In this document: in pieces, positions 63,237 through 64,000 of the stretch | How positions within the stretch are numbered: position 1 is the first letter of the stretch | Layout: every line of letters starts with the position of its first letter | NCBI RefSeq assembly: GCF_021389935.1 | Contig: NZ_CP089979.1 | Location: 4,507,001-4,571,000, forward strand | DNA length: 64,000 nucleotides | DNA from: Fulvivirga ligni | Lineage (GTDB): Bacteria > Bacteroidota > Bacteroidia > Cytophagales > Cyclobacteriaceae | Reading direction: 5' to 3' | Made by a program: the position numbers and the translations under genes | The notes under the pieces: model-generated | What the model saw: the letters and a program-made list of their open reading frames with translations, nothing else | The model's database searches: none | Told to the model about the DNA's origin: nothing

Positions 63237-64000
63237 ATGAAAAGTAACGTTTACAAACCAACAATCAGAGCTTTGAAGGCTCTTGTTTTTGGGCTTCTAC
63301 TATTGTTTGGCAATGCAGCTATTGCACAGACATTGCCCTATCAAATCACTAACAATTCACCATATTCCGACAGCGAAGTATATATTGGAATTGTTGGTAT
63401 TACCGATGGCCACGTATGGGTAGACCCTACTAACGGCCAGGTTCACCCAATGAGTCCTTCTTACAATAACGTACCAGGACCTGTGTATGGTGGTAATCAG
63501 GGCCCGGGAAACAATGGCCTTTATGCTAACTGTTTCAGAAAACTAAGTGACATACCTAATCGCACTATCAACATACCGAAGATAGCCGGTTGTAGGATCA
63601 TGATCTCTTTCCAGAGCCAGCTATACCTCTATTTCTTCGGTCATTCCGGAGCACCAAGTGGGTATTCGGCGCCAAACCTGGAAAACCCTACTGACCCTAA
63701 TCAAGGTATCAAATACGAATTGGTAGAACTTACCTATAATGACTACGGTCTGTGGTGTAACACTACCAGAGTAGATAATTACCAATACCCAATGGGTTTA
63801 GAAGTATGGGGTAATGGTTTCTACAAAAAAGTAGGCGAGCTAAAGTCTCATCAGCAAATATTGTCTGAGTGGCAAGCCACAGCACCTTCTGAATTCCAGG
63901 GACTACTGAAAAGTTCTGAAGGAATCATCCAGTTTCCAACTAAAAACCCATCATTCCCAACCAACTTCTTCCAGGGATATATAGATGCCATCTGGAGCAA
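63237..64000 (+). CDS. GH64 beta-1,3-glucanase, truncated by window end
   Basis: Open frame from ATG 63237 to the window edge (254 complete codons, no stop). Signal peptide (MKSNVYKPTIRALKALVFGL, then LLLFGNAAIAQ). GH64/thaumatin-like features: LPYQITNNSPYSDSEVYIGI, NRTINIPKIAGCRIMISF, YLYFFG, YELVELTYNDYGLWCNTTRV with DNYQYPMGLEV. GH64 enzymes release laminaripentaose from beta-1,3-glucan. The catalytic Glu lies in the visible part (candidate in ELTYND). Expected 3' parts (further GH64, CBMs, T9SS tail) lie outside. Confidence 0.9.
   Translation, partial: MKSNVYKPTIRALKALVFGLLLLFGNAAIAQTLPYQITNNSPYSDSEVYIGIVGITDGHVWVDPTNGQVHPMSPSYNNVPGPVYGGNQGPGNNGLYANCFRKLSDIPNRTINIPKIAGCRIMISFQSQLYLYFFGHSGAPSGYSAPNLENPTDPNQGIKYELVELTYNDYGLWCNTTRVDNYQYPMGLEVWGNGFYKKVGELKSHQQILSEWQATAPSEFQGLLKSSEGIIQFPTKNPSFPTNFFQGYIDAIWS

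Overview
The window comes from a Bacteroidota chromosome, most likely of the order Cytophagales (a gliding, polysaccharide-degrading lineage). The pointers are AT-rich DNA with Bacteroidota-type promoter elements (TTG / TAnnTTTG), many lipoprotein or signal-peptide genes, DUF2911, DUF1028, HAAS and M20 families typical of the phylum, and C-terminal type IX secretion (T9SS) sorting domains on five giant enzymes. No rRNA, tRNA, CRISPR array, integrase or insertion-sequence transposase was recognised.

Region 1 (1-10.3 kb): a PadR / HAAS membrane protein / serine hydrolase operon, a lipoprotein with two DTG aspartic-protease motifs, a DUF2200 gene, then two long non-coding blocks (about 4.28-5.79 and 7.12-8.21 kb). 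These blocks are built from the same ordered set of repeats and bracket a small alpha/beta hydrolase and a VOC protein. A secreted PHP/CehA-like metallohydrolase follows.

Region 2 (10.3-38 kb): a housekeeping and accessory mixture. It includes MurB, a dCMP deaminase, an LpxL-like acyltransferase, a large secreted zinc protease, a ketopantoate-reductase-family protein, a beta-helix (pectate-lyase-3-like) protein, a TIGR03915/TIGR03916 DNA-repair-type pair divergent from QueE, a SLC13/RCK transporter with DUF202, MscS, an OMPLA-like phospholipase coupled to NhaA, a membrane cytochrome c and a CHAD protein. Three unannotated-type small ORFs (43, 59 and 51 codons) lie in gaps.

Region 3 (38-64 kb): a beta-1,3-glucan deconstruction island. 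A membrane-spanning regulator (14 propeller repeats, Y_Y_Y domain, one TM, coiled coil, LuxR-type HTH, no kinase or receiver) is followed by same-strand genes for a GH3, a GH16, a GH16-GH128 fusion and a GH81 enzyme. Divergently placed are a second GH81 with a CBM56-like domain and a GH64 gene cut by the window end. All complete enzymes carry signal peptides, multiple carbohydrate-binding modules and T9SS tails. No SusC/SusD pair, sulfatase or lyase is present, so the set looks like a T9SS-secreted attack on insoluble beta-1,3-glucan (laminarin aggregates, curdlan-like or fungal-wall glucan).

The most unusual observations are a circularly permuted CBM32 inserted inside the GH16 catalytic domain, a second accessory-domain insertion inside a GH81 catalytic domain, the GH16-GH128 double enzyme, and the composite intergenic repeat arrays. 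All functional calls rest on reading motifs by eye; no database search was run.
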